DNA from: Candidatus Absconditabacterales bacterium
Lineage (GTDB): Bacteria; Patescibacteriota; Gracilibacteria; Absconditabacterales; Absconditicoccaceae
DNA: 64,000 nt
NCBI GenBank assembly: GCA_023228925.1
Contig: JALOAF010000001.1
Span: 1 to 64,000 of the forward strand
Reading direction: 5' to 3'
Shown here: piece after piece, positions 25,201 through 35,268 of the stretch
How the letters are laid out: each line of letters begins with the position of its first letter
Position numbering within the stretch: position 1 is the first letter of the stretch
Notes under the pieces: model-generated
What the model was told of the DNA's origin: nothing
Databases searched by the model: none
What the model saw: the letters and a program-made list of their open reading frames with translations, nothing else
Position numbers and translations under genes: made by a program

Positions 25201-27938
25201 TGTACCAAATTAGATTTCCAGTCATATAAAAACACTAAAGGATCTTCATTTATTTTAAATGTATAAATTTGATTATTTATATAATCTTCAATATTTTCAA
25301 ATCAAAAACCTATAACAAATGTATATAGTTCAATAAGTTTAGATTGAATATTTTCAACATGTTTTTCTGTAGTTTCATAAATATTGCTAGGTATATACAT
25401 ATTCCATTGATCTACCAAATTATTTATACTTCAAGTAGACATGTTAGCGCTTATAGATTGGTTAGATATATCCTGAACTCTTCCCTTTATTCAAGAAATA
25501 TGTGCTTTTAATTTAATTAGATCAGACATTACAGATTCTGATTCTGTCTCTGTAGAAGTTGAATAATCAATTATATTTTTTACACTATTATATAGTTTTT
25601 CTATTTTTCCAGACAATGCTTCATAAAATCTTTTAGACGGTGAAATATTATCTTCAAATACTTTGTAAACAGATCCATATAGTTCTGTGTTTGTAGAAGA
25701 AACATTTTTCACTCTTGAATCTAAAGTTTTGTATGTTAGTATTTTTCCACTACCTAAACAATCTCAAGTATTAGTTTGTTTTAATTTAAATATATTTCAT
25801 TCCCAAGCTTTGTAATTGCTATTGTTAAACCAGGTAAAAAAGTCAACACTATTGGCCTTAATGGGTTCTGTATATGTTCGAGTTGGGGCTTCTAAATCTT
25901 CTGTAGCCAAATAATTTGTAAACTTCATATCTTCTCACATATTAGGATTGTAACCCAGACCAGGCAAATCAGGAGCCTCTTTTGCTTTATTTTTAAAATA
26001 ATATTTAGGTTTTTGAGTTAGTACAAAAGTTTGCTGTATAAGTCTAGAGTAAGTATTTACTCATAAGAAACTATTTGCTGTATTTTCAGCTTGAAGAAGA
26101 ATAGTGCTTCATGCTATATCAAAAATTGGTAGTACCGCATCTTGAAACTTATAGCCACTTAGCCAATCAGTGGTTCCGGATAGATTTAATGGAGATGCAC
26201 CTCATCGATTTCTAATAGCAAACTCTTGTGGCAGTTCACATCCTCACTGCTTTTCTTCATCACTTGGATCACAAGTTTCTCAAGCTTTTGTGCTAGATTG
26301 CCATCTCCTTTTTTTCCAACATATTCCAAGCCATTTTTTTTGACAAGTTGTGTTTCGATATTCTCTTTTAGCTATTTTATTTTCTTCATATATTTCTAAT
26401 TCCTTTATGGTATTGTTTATATTGTATCCTCTATTTGCATCTACCTGAGTAGCAAAGATATCATAAGATCATCATACAGATTTTTTGTTCAAATCAACGG
26501 TTGTTAGGTCCAAAGATGCTACTGCTCAAGATTGAATATTATTGATTGTTAATCAAAAGATATTATCAAAATTTCTATAAGTTCATCTGTATGTGGATAT
26601 TTGTTCCATATCATTTATATATTTTGCAGGCATACCAAAAAAATAATTTTCATAAGCATCATAAACTTTCCAAACACAGCTTGATAGTTTTGTTGTTCAT
26701 TTACGATCTCATTCATATTCTAAATAAGTTAAGGGAATAATTTCATTCAATCGATATTTTTCTTGTTCTATTTTATCATCAACTATTTTTTCTAACGCAT
26801 CATTAAACATTATGATCAATGGGTCCAATCATCATTCTAATCTTAATAGAGTTTCATCTTTTTGTGCTATTATAGAGTGGGATGTATCTAGAGCTGTACG
26901 GCTTGTATGTGTCCCATCAGATAAAGTGATTTGTTCTATTCGTCTATTTGAGGTTTCTACATTTTTTACGATTTTATCTAAATGTTTTGTTCACATCAAA
27001 GATGTATAAGGTCTAAGGTATCATTCTTTTACCATACTATCTATAAACTTTGTAGGTGTGTTCATATTATCATTTATAGACTGTATAGCATTTAAATTTA
27101 ATGCATTTCATCCAACACCATTCAATCCATTAGCTATATCAGCTACAACATCATTGTATGTTCATTGCATTATTTTGACCATCAAATCTGAATATCTTTT
27201 TTCTCCAATATCTTCAGCAAATAAAAAATTATTGATATACGGCACCAAACCATCAGCAAAAAAGTATTTTTTATTTGCTACTATATCTTCGTACCAAATA
27301 TTTTTATCAATAAAATTTTCTGGATTTTGTGCATAATTTTTTAGCTTATTAAAATATGCTTTATATTGATCAATTGTATCAAAATTTATTAGTCCATGCC
27401 AAATCTCTGCTTGTCATTTTGGATTGTCATTGTATACAAAATATTTTATATCGTCATCCCAAATAAACTTTTGTTTTTCGAAATCTACATAAGGATAAAT
27501 CGTTGGATAAATAAATCAATCTTGATTTACTACAGGTAATGGAACATCTCATATCAAAACTACTCATACTAGTTTAGATGGTTCACCACTAATTCAATCA
27601 AAATACATATTTTCTAAAATTTTTGTAATTTCTGGAGCGGTGATATTGTCTATGTTTATTGGCAACACAATAGCTTTTGAATTTGATATAGCATTGTATC
27701 TATAATTACTATCGGCTCATTGTATATAAGTTTTTGCATATCGTTCAATATTATTTTCCAAGCTTCAGTATATTTTATCGTCTACAAAAATAGCAACTAA
27801 ATTTGTATAATTTAACTGACTTTCTTGTGCATAAACTTTATTGAAGTCCAAAAAAGAAAAAGACTGTAAAAATGTGGATACAGCATATACTAATAACACT
27901 AAGAATATTGAATATTTTTTTATTAATCAATTTCTCAT
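13236..27938 (-). CDS. Giant exported protein, 4,900 residues, FG-GAP/Ig-like/coiled-coil
   Basis: One frame stays open over 14.7 kb with TGA as Gly; all long fragments of this strand fall in the same frame. A signal peptide spans about residues 1-40 (LVLLVYAVSTFLQSFSF). Residues about 45-300 contain VVLIGDVPLPVV and AEIWHGLI, faintly like C25 (gingipain) caspase-fold proteins, but I see no catalytic dyad. Residues about 1400-1950 look like Ig-like beta domains. FG-GAP/VCBS calcium repeats lie at about 2260-2390 (DFNNDGLEDI, DIDGNGYKDI, DMNNDGILDI), with another at about 4338 (DLNGDNKTDL). There is a coiled coil at about 3290-3375, a proline-rich segment at about 3630-3750 and a long coiled coil at about 3905-4300. 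It is probably a cell-surface adhesin or fibre relevant to host attachment; this is inference. Confidence 0.85.
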
Positions 27939-28087
27939 ATTTTAATTATATCTTTTTATAAAAGTTTTCTTAATATCAATTATATATATAAAGATTTTTT
28001 AGTAAAAAATATAGCCAAAAATAGTTTTATTTATCTTGCATTTGTAAAAAACGGTATGTAATATGTGTTGGTTTCTATTTTTACACT

Positions 28088-28201
28088 GTTAATTATCATT
28101 CAAAAAGCAGCACCAAATAAATATAGTTAGATTTCTTCATTCCCTAACTAAATTAAAAGATGCTGCAAATACAAGGATGTAAAAAAAGACAAATAACTCA
28201 A
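28088..28201 (-). promoter_or_regulatory. Structured leader element, copy 1 (upstream of the giant gene)
   Basis: It aligns without gaps to 32141-32254 (offset 4053), with about 13 differences in 114 nt and only four in the first 80. The outer stem is GCAGCA (28107-28112) with TGCTGC (28161-28166). The inner stem is TAGTTAG with CTAACTA around a 13-nt loop. Between copies the outer stem changes on both sides, keeping pairing. The inner-stem difference keeps pairing only in the minus-strand RNA (G-C to G.U). The element lies 150 nt before the start of the giant protein gene, so a 5' leader RNA is the simplest reading. Confidence 0.65.
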
Positions 28202-28288
28202 GAGGAAAGAGTAAAAACCCATGGAAATGTGCAACTAAATTTATCTTTGTGTGATATCGATTGAAAATTAAGTTTAAGATTATTTAAG

Positions 28289-28316
28289 TTGTTTTTTTAT
28301 TTTGTATTTATATAAT
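28289..28316 (+). promoter_or_regulatory. Promoter-like sequence for hrcA
   Basis: TTGTTT at 28289-28294, 16-nt spacer, TATAAT at 28311-28316, followed 47 bp later by the hrcA start. The -10 is perfect and the -35 moderate. Confidence 0.5.
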
Positions 28317-28362
28317 CAAATCAATTCTTATTGAAAATTAGTTTATTTTGAAATTTTTCCTC

Positions 28363-29031
28363 ATGAAAAAAGATGATAAACTTTTGGCATTATTGGACTT
28401 GGTAATTGACCAATATATTTCTAGTTGAGATCCTGTTGGCTCCAAATCTCTAAATTCTTTGGGTTCTACTAAATATGCTCCTTCGACCTTGAGAAAGTAT
28501 TTGAATTTACTAGAAAAGGCTTGATTTGTCTATCAGCCTTACAACAGCTCTGGTAGGGTTCCCACTCTAGATTGATTGTCTGTTTATATAGACAATTATA
28601 TGAGCTGAGAGTTAGAACAACAAGAAATAGATTTAGACAATGCCAGAAAGTGACTAAAATATTTAGTAGAAAATTTATGAGCAGTAGCAGATGGTGTTGT
28701 TGTAGGTTTTTTGAAAAATGATGAATATTACTATTTATGAATGAATAATATTTTGAGAGACGATTTAAGAGAAGAATATGATACCACTAGATATATTGTC
28801 AAACTTATTGAGACTAGGTGACTTGTAAAACAACTTGATTCCAAAATCTTAAAAAGAAATAAAGTTTATTATACATTTATCCAAGATAAAAATACCATTG
28901 TTTCCTGCATTTATGCCAAAATAGTCGTAGAAGATTATGAGTGAATGATTTGTATAGTGTGACCAACAAGAGTAGATTACAAAAAAAATGTAGCAATATT
29001 GGATAAAGTTGTAAGTATGATTTGAAACTAA
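28363..29031 (+). CDS. hrcA: Heat-inducible transcription repressor HrcA (short form)
   Basis: Represses chaperone genes by binding CIRCE operators. The winged-helix N-terminus is well conserved: DQYISSGDPVGSKSL, APSTLRKYLNLLEKAGFVYQPYNSSGR and VPTLDGLSVYID (residues about 10-85). The rest of the 222 residues is a compact GAF-like part (VVVGFLKNDEYYYLGMNN) ending with GPTRVDYKKNVAILD, the usual HrcA terminal block. Typical HrcA is about 340 residues, so the dimerisation insert is shortened. No full CIRCE palindrome is visible in its upstream region. It leads a plus-strand group reaching greA. Confidence 0.9.
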
Positions 29032-29093
29032 AAACAGACTTCATAAAACAAAAAGCAATAAATTTCAAACTTTACAAACTTAATAAGTAGTTT

Positions 29094-29591
29094 ATGTTAG
29101 ATGATAAAAATAAAGATATAGTTCCAAATTCTGATGAAAATAACGAAAATCTCAATGAAAATTCAGACTTTTCTAAAGAATTATCTGATTTAGAAAATGA
29201 AATAAAAAATGCTGTTCCAGATGAAATCAAAAAAAAAGAAGAAATTCAACAAAATACTTTTGATGAATTAGATTCTCTTGCTACAGAAGTTGTCGAATCT
29301 GGATTTGAATGAAATAAGCACAGTGAAAAACCAAAAGATAGAGTATGAGAGTTTTTTGATACTGGGAAAAAAGAGTTTGAAAAAGTTGATACATTTAAAA
29401 AAAAAGGAGCAGTAAAAAAACATAAAAAAATGACAAACAAGTTTGCTGATCGTCCTGAAACTGTAAAAGAAGCTATCCAAAACTCATCAGATAAAATTTT
29501 GGAAGAAATATATAATTGGAAACAAGAAAAAAATCCTGTTGCTAGATCTTTATTAAAAATTGTAAATCGAATTATGAAAACAGAAAAATAA
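29094..29591 (+). CDS. Acidic/basic helical protein of unknown function
   Basis: A 165-residue soluble protein. The first 60 residues are very acidic (Asp/Glu/Asn-rich) and the last 100 are basic (KKHKKMTNKFADRPETVKE) and predicted helical. I do not recognise a family. Its position directly after hrcA is where grpE often lies, but I see no GrpE dimer or head motif, so I do not assign it. The TGA codons at residues 73 and 83 confirm native code use. The start at 29094 is 62 bp after hrcA. Confidence 0.65.
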
Positions 29592-29620
29592 GATATTTTA
29601 ATTTTACATTTTATTTGATT

Positions 29621-30124
29621 ATGAACAAGTTAGTAAAAAGTGCTGGAGGTTTAATATATTATTATGATCAAAATAATGATATAAGATTTTTACTTATAAA
29701 AAGACATGCTCTTTCTGGAAAAATAGAACGAGTTGCTCCAAAAGGCAAAATTCAGTCATGAGAAACTGATGAAAAAGCTGCTTTGAGAGAAGTTAGTGAA
29801 GAAACAGGTATTCCCTTAAATTTTTTGAATGTTGTACAAAAAGTGTGATCTGCTACAATTGAGTGATTAGAAAACAAAAAGTGAAAATTTGATAAAGAGG
29901 TGATATATTTTTTAATCAAATATGATTGAGATCCTAATTTAGTAGATATTCAGCCAGTAGAGTGATATTTGTGAACTTATAAACGAGCAACAATTCAAGA
30001 GCTTTTAAATTTAGTATACTATACAGATATTAGAGAGCTTTTTAGGAAATGATATATTCTTTTGAAAGATAAGCAAAAAACTAATGATGTAAAAAAAGAT
30101 TTTTTAAAAAAGTTAGAGTTGTAA
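29621..30124 (+). CDS. Nudix hydrolase
   Basis: The 167-residue protein has a complete Nudix box: G-K-I-Q-S-G-E at about residues 46-52, then REVSEETGI (residues 62-70), fitting GX5EX7REUXEEXGU. One box glycine is TGA. The enzyme should hydrolyse a nucleoside diphosphate linked to another moiety with Mg2+. The preceding KRHALSGKIERVAPKGK text resembles AP4A or MutT-like members, but the substrate cannot be read from sequence. It sits 30 bp after the acidic/basic protein gene. Confidence 0.87.
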
Positions 30125-30192
30125 TTTTAGATTGAATTCTTTTAACTTTTATTTATTCTATTTAGACTATTTTATTAAATAAATATCTAGCC

Positions 30193-30513
30193 ATGCAAAA
30201 ACCAAATGTTGTTTATAAATTAGATTGATTGACAGAAGTTATGACAAATGAACTAAAGGGTTTGGTAGAAAAAAATCTATTAAAAGAAGATGCAAAAATG
30301 TCTTCTAGTTTAAAAAAAATTTATGCTAAATGAGGTGACATTCAGGTTGTAGTCAAAGTTCTTGTAGAAAAAGTAGCTGATGGTTACAATGGAAATTTTA
30401 AGTTTGAATTTGATGGTGAGGTTTTAGAGTACGATCGCAAATGATTTGAAATTTTATCAGATTTAGTTAATCATGCATTTGATAATTTCAAGCAAAGAAT
30501 ATTAGCAAAATAA
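30193..30513 (+). CDS. Small RaiA/HPF-like protein (tentative)
   Basis: A 106-residue protein with an alternating beta-alpha pattern: an N-terminal helix with LTEVMTNELKGLVEKNL, a beta stretch DIQVVVKVLVEK, another beta stretch NFKFEFDGEVLEYD, and a C-terminal helix (DLVNHAFDNFKQRIL). Size and layout fit the ribosome hibernation factor fold (beta-alpha-beta-beta-beta-alpha), and genes of this family often lie near elongation factors, here greA. No decisive motif is visible, so treat this as a fold guess. TGA is used three times as Gly. Confidence 0.5.
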
Positions 30514-30536
30514 TTTTATATAAAAATTTTTATATT

Positions 30537-31025
30537 ATGGCAACAAAAAAGATAAATTATATTACAAAAGAAGGTTATGATAAACTTATAACAGAACTAA
30601 GAGATTATAAAGAAGTTCAACTTCCTGCTGTGCTTGAAAGATTATCAGAAGCAAAAGCACTTTGAGATCTTTCTGAAAACTTTGAATATAAATCTGCAAT
30701 GGAGGACAAAGATTTTATCAATTCTAAAATAGTAGAGTTAGAAAAACTACTAGCAAATGCTGAAATCATAAAAGAAGAAAAAACAAAAGATACTGGTGTA
30801 GTAACTTATGGTTCAAAAGTTACTCTAAAAATAGAATGAGATAAAGATGAATATACAGTATCAATTGTTTGAATATGAGAGGTGGGTATCGTTTGAGATG
30901 ACGATTTGCTTATTTCATTAGACTCTCCAATAGGACATGCAATCAAATGACATAAGGCATGAGATGAGGTGAAAATGAGATTGGGAAATGATAGAAAATC
31001 AGTAAAAATTCTTAAAGTTTCTTAA
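30537..31025 (+). CDS. greA: Transcription elongation factor GreA
   Basis: Stimulates transcript cleavage in backtracked RNA polymerase. The 162 residues have the N-terminal coiled coil starting YITKEGYDKLITELRDY, the tip region RLSEAKALGDLSENFEYKSA with the catalytic acidic pair (the D and E of GDLSEN), and the C-terminal FKBP-like domain with VTYGSKVTLKIEGD and SPIGHAIKGHKAGDEV. The length is canonical. ATG at 30537 follows tttatatt without a Shine-Dalgarno. A strong terminator follows. Confidence 0.95.
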
Positions 31026-31039
31026 ATAAATAGATTCAA

Positions 31040-31073
31040 CAAAAAAAGAGAACATTATGTTTTCTTTTTTTTT
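31040..31073. terminator. Terminator after greA
   Basis: AAAAAAAGAGAAC, loop ATTAT, then GTTTTC and a T-run. It sits between greA and the convergent membrane protein gene and could serve both directions because of the flanking A- and T-runs. Confidence 0.8.
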
Positions 31074-31094
31074 GTTGTTTATAAAAATATAGTT

Positions 31095-32066
31095 TTATTG
31101 CAAATATGATACTTTGCTAGTTTTTACTTCTCGATCATTTCGTATAGCAATAGTTAGTCTGCACTCTATATCTTCTCATTCTGCGCTTAATCAAACTATT
31201 TTTATTTTTACAAGATCTTCATCTACAATTTCTTTTGATAAACCATCAATATTTTTCATTTTAATATTTTTTTCTTCATCAGAGCAGTGTTCTATGATTA
31301 GATCTTGTTTGTTGTCAATTATAAATTTAGAATTAACAATATTTATCAAATGTGATATATTTAACAAAACACTGTTGTCGAATGTTTTAAAAACATATCC
31401 TATTGTATCATCATTTAGACTTACTCGTGAATTTTCTTTATTTTTGTAAAAAACATATCACAGATATGTTGTAAACATTTCATTTAGGTTTTTTGTATAA
31501 GTCATAACCATATCTTCACAATTTTGAGTTGGAGTAATTTTACTACAAATAAAAGTTTCCATAGAAAGAATCGGCTCTCATTGATAATAAATATTTATAT
31601 TTCTACCAGTTTTTTCTGCACTAAGATCCAAATCTTTTGAAAAATCAAAAGAAATTAGTTCATTAGTAAAAAAATATCTATTATCTCTTATTATTGCTTT
31701 TGACTCAGGAATTTTTATGTCTTTTATTGTTAATACAGGCAGTTTATTGTTCTTCAACTCACTTATTTCTCAGTTTATTATGAGGTTTTTATCTACAAAA
31801 TTATTCAAATTGACTGTGCTACTTATCAATCAAAATGATGTTTCAAGATTTGAAATTTTATGAGTATATACAGGAAAGTTGTTGTCTGAAAATATTTTTC
31901 ACTCTATCATAATTTGATCTCATATATTGTGGTTGATTTTTTTATAGTTTTTGATTATTAAAAAAATAATTATCACAAATAAAAAAATTATAGATAAAAT
32001 TATAGATAATAATATAATTTTTTGTTTTTTTTCTTTTTTTTGATGAAGAAAATTTTTTATATCCAT
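31095..32066 (-). CDS. Membrane-anchored protein of unknown function
   Basis: A 323-residue protein: a basic N-terminus (MDIKNFLHQKKEKKQK), one transmembrane helix (about residues 17-40: IILLSIILSIIFLFVIIIFLI), then about 280 residues predicted outside the membrane and rich in beta strands. Two cysteines (CSKITPTQNC) may form a disulfide. No family is recognised. Its upstream leader contains the second copy of the 114-nt structured element, shared with the giant exported protein, which suggests common control of envelope genes. Confidence 0.75.
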
Positions 32067-32140
32067 TTTTGCAATCTATTAAAAAACTTTCATAGTAATA
32101 TATTTATATATACAAAAAAATCAAGCATAGTTAGATCTGG

Positions 32141-32254
32141 GTTAATTATCATTCAAAAAGCACCACCAAATAAATATAATTAGATTCCTTCATTCCCTAA
32201 CTAAATTAAAAGATGGTGCAAACATAGAGGTATAAAAAGAGATAAACAACTCAA
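32141..32254 (-). promoter_or_regulatory. Structured leader element, copy 2 (upstream of a membrane protein gene)
   Basis: It matches copy 1 at 28088-28201. Here the outer stem is GCACCA (32160-32165) with TGGTGC (32214-32219), a double change relative to copy 1 (GCAGCA/TGCTGC) that keeps all six pairs. The inner stem reads TAATTAG/CTAACTA on the plus strand (an A.C mismatch) but CUAAUUA/UAGUUAG in the minus-strand RNA (a G.U pair). It lies 75 nt upstream of the ATG at 32066. Confidence 0.65.
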
Positions 32255-32367
32255 AAATAAACTATTAGATTTACTTTAAAACAATATCTATTTATTTTTT
32301 AATTCTGTAGGTTTTTAAAAAATATTCTACTGGTGTTTTTTGCTTGAAAAAAAATGTCCTCAAAAAT

Positions 32368-32396
32368 TTGACAAAAAAATAAGTTTTGACTATAAT
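32368..32396 (+). promoter_or_regulatory. Consensus sigma-70-type promoter
   Basis: TTGACA (32368-32373), 17-nt spacer, TATAAT (32391-32396): exact consensus hexamers. The surface protein starts 44 bp downstream at 32440, so this gene is likely highly expressed. Confidence 0.85.
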
Positions 32397-32439
32397 TATT
32401 GGTGTAAGAAATTTATTTTATATTTTAAACTACTTTATT

Positions 32440-34662
32440 ATGAAAAAGTTTTTTAGTTGATTGGTGTCTTTTGTGTTATTATTTCAGACACTACAATCAG
32501 TAGTTATTGTTCCACAAGTTTTTGCAGATAGTTGAGATTTGAGTGGTGAGTATGTATTGGAAGTGGAAGATGGGACAACAAACACATCTTCAAACAGTAC
32601 AACTAATTATGCTAGTTTTTTAGGTGTTTCAAATGACTTGTTTGATATTTACTTAAACAAGGGAAGTTCTAGTAATCCTCCAGCATTTAATACTAATGCA
32701 GATCCTAAAGGAGTTAGGTTATATTTTAATAGTAATGGAGATGGTGGAAACATGACTATTGCTGTTGCTGATGGATATCAGATAAATTCTATGGAAGTTG
32801 TTTTTTTAACTAATGCAGCTAACAATAATGTTTGAAAACTAAAAGTTGATGCTAATGTTTTTGACACAAAAAATGCAACAAAGACAACAACTGATAGTAC
32901 TAATTCAATAGAAATGGCTACTAATTCTGTAAAAATATCCAATAACACCACTTGAACAAATATTCAAGTGGTAATTAGTAAAATTATTATTTCTGTTTCT
33001 AAAATTCATAAAGTTACATTTGAATCAAATGGATGAACAGAGATAGATTCAAAAACAATTAATATTTGAGATCCAGTAACAAAACCAATAGATCCTACAA
33101 AAGCTGGGCATGTTTTTGTTGCTTGGTATAAAGACTCAGAACTAACATCAGAACGAAATTTTGATGATCCAATAGAAGAAGATATGACGCTGTATGCTAA
33201 ATGGATAGTTGATTGTGAACCTGAATCCATTCTTTTTAATGTTTCTTTTGATAGTGGTAAAGACTCTCTTCCAACATGATGGACAGCTGATTGATTAGCT
33301 AAAAATTATAAATGAGATAATGTTCCAAGATTGAAACTTGATACTTCTTGAGATCGAATAAAAAGTCCAAGTTTTTATCTTATAAAAAAAGCAAAGGCTA
33401 CAGTTCGATCAAAGGCAAACTCTGCTAATGGTGTGTTTGGTGGAAAATTAATATTTAAAGATCAAAATGGAGATAGTTTTTATGAGTTTTCAGATTATAA
33501 AGCAGATCAAGAAACAAACATAGAATTTGAAGTCCCTTCAGATGTAACTCAAATTACAATAGAATACGAAAAAACAATAGGAAATATTGGAGTTTGATCA
33601 TTTAAACTTGAATATACTGAAGATTGGTGATCTGAACCAAAGCCATATACCGTTTATTTTAATTCAGATGAAGATACTGTACTGTATTCTATACCAGCCA
33701 GCCCTTGTGAAAAAATAACAAAACCAGAAGACCCACAAAGAGACTGATATTCTTTTGTATGACGATATGTAGATGGATCAGAAGATTTCTTTGATTTTAA
33801 TACTGCAATTTCATGAGATTTAACTCTAATTGCAAATTGGCATTTAGAAACATACAATATTGTTTATGATTTAGATGATTGAGTAAATAGCGATTCTAAC
33901 CCAGATACATATACTATAGAAACAGAAGATATTATATTAGAAAACCCAAATAAAGAATGATTCGATTTCTTAGGTTGGTATGATAGTTCTGAAACAAAAA
34001 TAGATAATATATCAAAAGGCTTTTTTTGAGATATTACACTTACTGCTAAATGGCAAAAAAAGAAGTCATCTGGTTCTTCTTGATATTATGTACCTCAAAA
34101 AAATAATAATGAACAGAACTCCGACAACAACAATAATTTATGAGAAGAAAATGATTTTGTTCATGGATCTCCTTATGATAATGAATTAGATAGTGCATAT
34201 TTTTTTGCATCAAAGTATGGGCTTACAACAAAAACAATATCAGAAGCTAGACTGGAAGACACACTAACTAGAGCTGAATTTGCAAAAATTATTTCAACAT
34301 ATGCTGTCAAAATATTAAAAACAGAACTAAAGCTAGCAGAAAAAAATCAATGTGTGTTTTCTGATTTAGATCGTTCTCAAGAGCTTTGAATGTTTTCAGA
34401 ATTGTCTTGTAGATTGAACTTGATGGGTATGTCGATGTGAAACGAATTTAATCCAAATAATAAAATAACTAGAGCTGAAGTAGTGACCGTTATTTCTAGA
34501 CTTTATGGTTGGGCTCAAGATAATCTTTCTTGAAATTACTTTAATAATCATATGAAAGAAATGCATGAAAGATGATATATTAAAAATACTGATCCTACAA
34601 TGGATGAAATTAGATGATATGTTTTTATCATGCTACAAAGAGTGGCAGATTGAGAAAAATAA
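32440..34662 (+). CDS. InlB B-repeat / SLH-like surface protein
   Basis: A 740-residue exported protein. The signal peptide ends near VFA (MKKFFSGLVSFVLLFQTLQS then VVIVPQVFADS). Residues about 40-180 are a beta domain rich in Ser, Thr and Asn. Three InlB B-repeats (Listeria-Bacteroides repeats) follow at about 189-255, 403-467 and 471-538; each ends in the typical LxAxW (MTLYAKW, LTLIANW, ITLTAKW). Between repeats 1 and 2 is a beta-sandwich-like insert. A Ser/Asn linker leads to about 150 C-terminal residues with LTRAEFAKIISTYA and ITRAEVVTVISRLYG, which are S-layer-homology-like and would tether it to the envelope. The promoter is exact consensus and a terminator follows. Confidence 0.88.
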
Positions 34663-34681
34663 AAATATTTTCTTTATTAAA

Positions 34682-34713
34682 AAAAGACCCGCTCAATAAA
34701 AGTGGGTTTTTTT
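34682..34713 (+). terminator. Terminator after the surface protein gene
   Basis: ACCCGCT, short loop, AGTGGGT followed by seven T: a GC-containing hairpin 20 bp after the stop codon. Confidence 0.9.
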
Positions 34714-35268
34714 GTTCTGTGTTTTTATGTTTACTAGATTATACTTGAAAGCTCTTTCTGAAATTTTTCCCTCTTTCTTCCAAAATATCCTGTTTAATAT
34801 AAAGAGTGTGGAGATTCGGGATAAATAAATTCTTCACAACTTGGAGTCTTATTAAGCCTGTAGGGCGAATGTCCATTGCTGTAAATATCTTTACTAATTA
34901 ACAAAGATTCTGCATATGGATTCTTCGCTTTGCTCAGAATGACGAGGAGAGTGTTGTCATCTTGAGTCGTTATTGTTGCGAGAGATAATAGATAGTGTTA
35001 AAGTAAGATTCCTCGCAAGATAGAGCACTTCGAAATGACAGTAGTGAAGATTTCTCGCAAGATAGACCACTTCGAAATAACAGAGCTGTGTCATATTGAG
35101 CCCGTAGGGCGAAATATCCATTAACAGAAAGTGGTTTGTGTTTAATGGATTCTTCGTTTTGCTCAGAATGACAACAGCATTATGTCATCTCGTTTGTTAT
35201 TGTTGCGAGAGATCTAAAAAAACAGATTCCTCACATTTAGAACATTTCGGAATGACAAAATTTGTTTT
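34714..35268. other. Gene-free region with two diverged tandem repeat copies
   Basis: No ORF is supported here. Base composition is less AT-rich than the surroundings and the sequence is built from repeated blocks, described separately. Confidence 0.7.
34850..35263. repeat. Tandemly duplicated non-coding repeat array
   Basis: The same series of blocks occurs twice. GTAGGGCGAA is at about 34860 and 35104. GGATTCTTCG plus TTTGCTCAGAATGAC is at 34918-34943 and 35147-35172, with one difference. TTATTGTTGCGAGAGAT is at about 34970 and 35198. A block with CTCGCAAGATAGA then CACTTCGAAAT is at about 35011 and 35052, with a decayed relative at 35225. The units are about 230 bp. Such blocks look like a dispersed non-coding repeat rather than coding DNA. 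Confidence 0.75.

Larger units (their letters stand above)
27939..28362. other. Intergenic region between the giant gene and hrcA
   Basis: This 424-bp AT-rich divergent region holds a structured repeat (28088-28201) and a promoter-like pair for hrcA (28289-28316). I see no ORF of note. The giant gene start is preceded by AT-rich DNA without a Shine-Dalgarno. Confidence 0.7.
32067..32439. other. Intergenic region with structured element and strong promoter
   Basis: This 373-bp divergent region holds the second structured element (32141-32254) and a near-consensus promoter (32368-32396) for the surface protein gene. I see no ORF of note. Confidence 0.7.

Noticed and set aside
29094-29591. grpE next to hrcA
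   Set aside because: Position fits, but the sequence has no GrpE coiled-coil or head motif; left as unknown.
34850-35263. CRISPR array
   Set aside because: The repeated blocks differ in length and spacing and there are no cas genes in the window.
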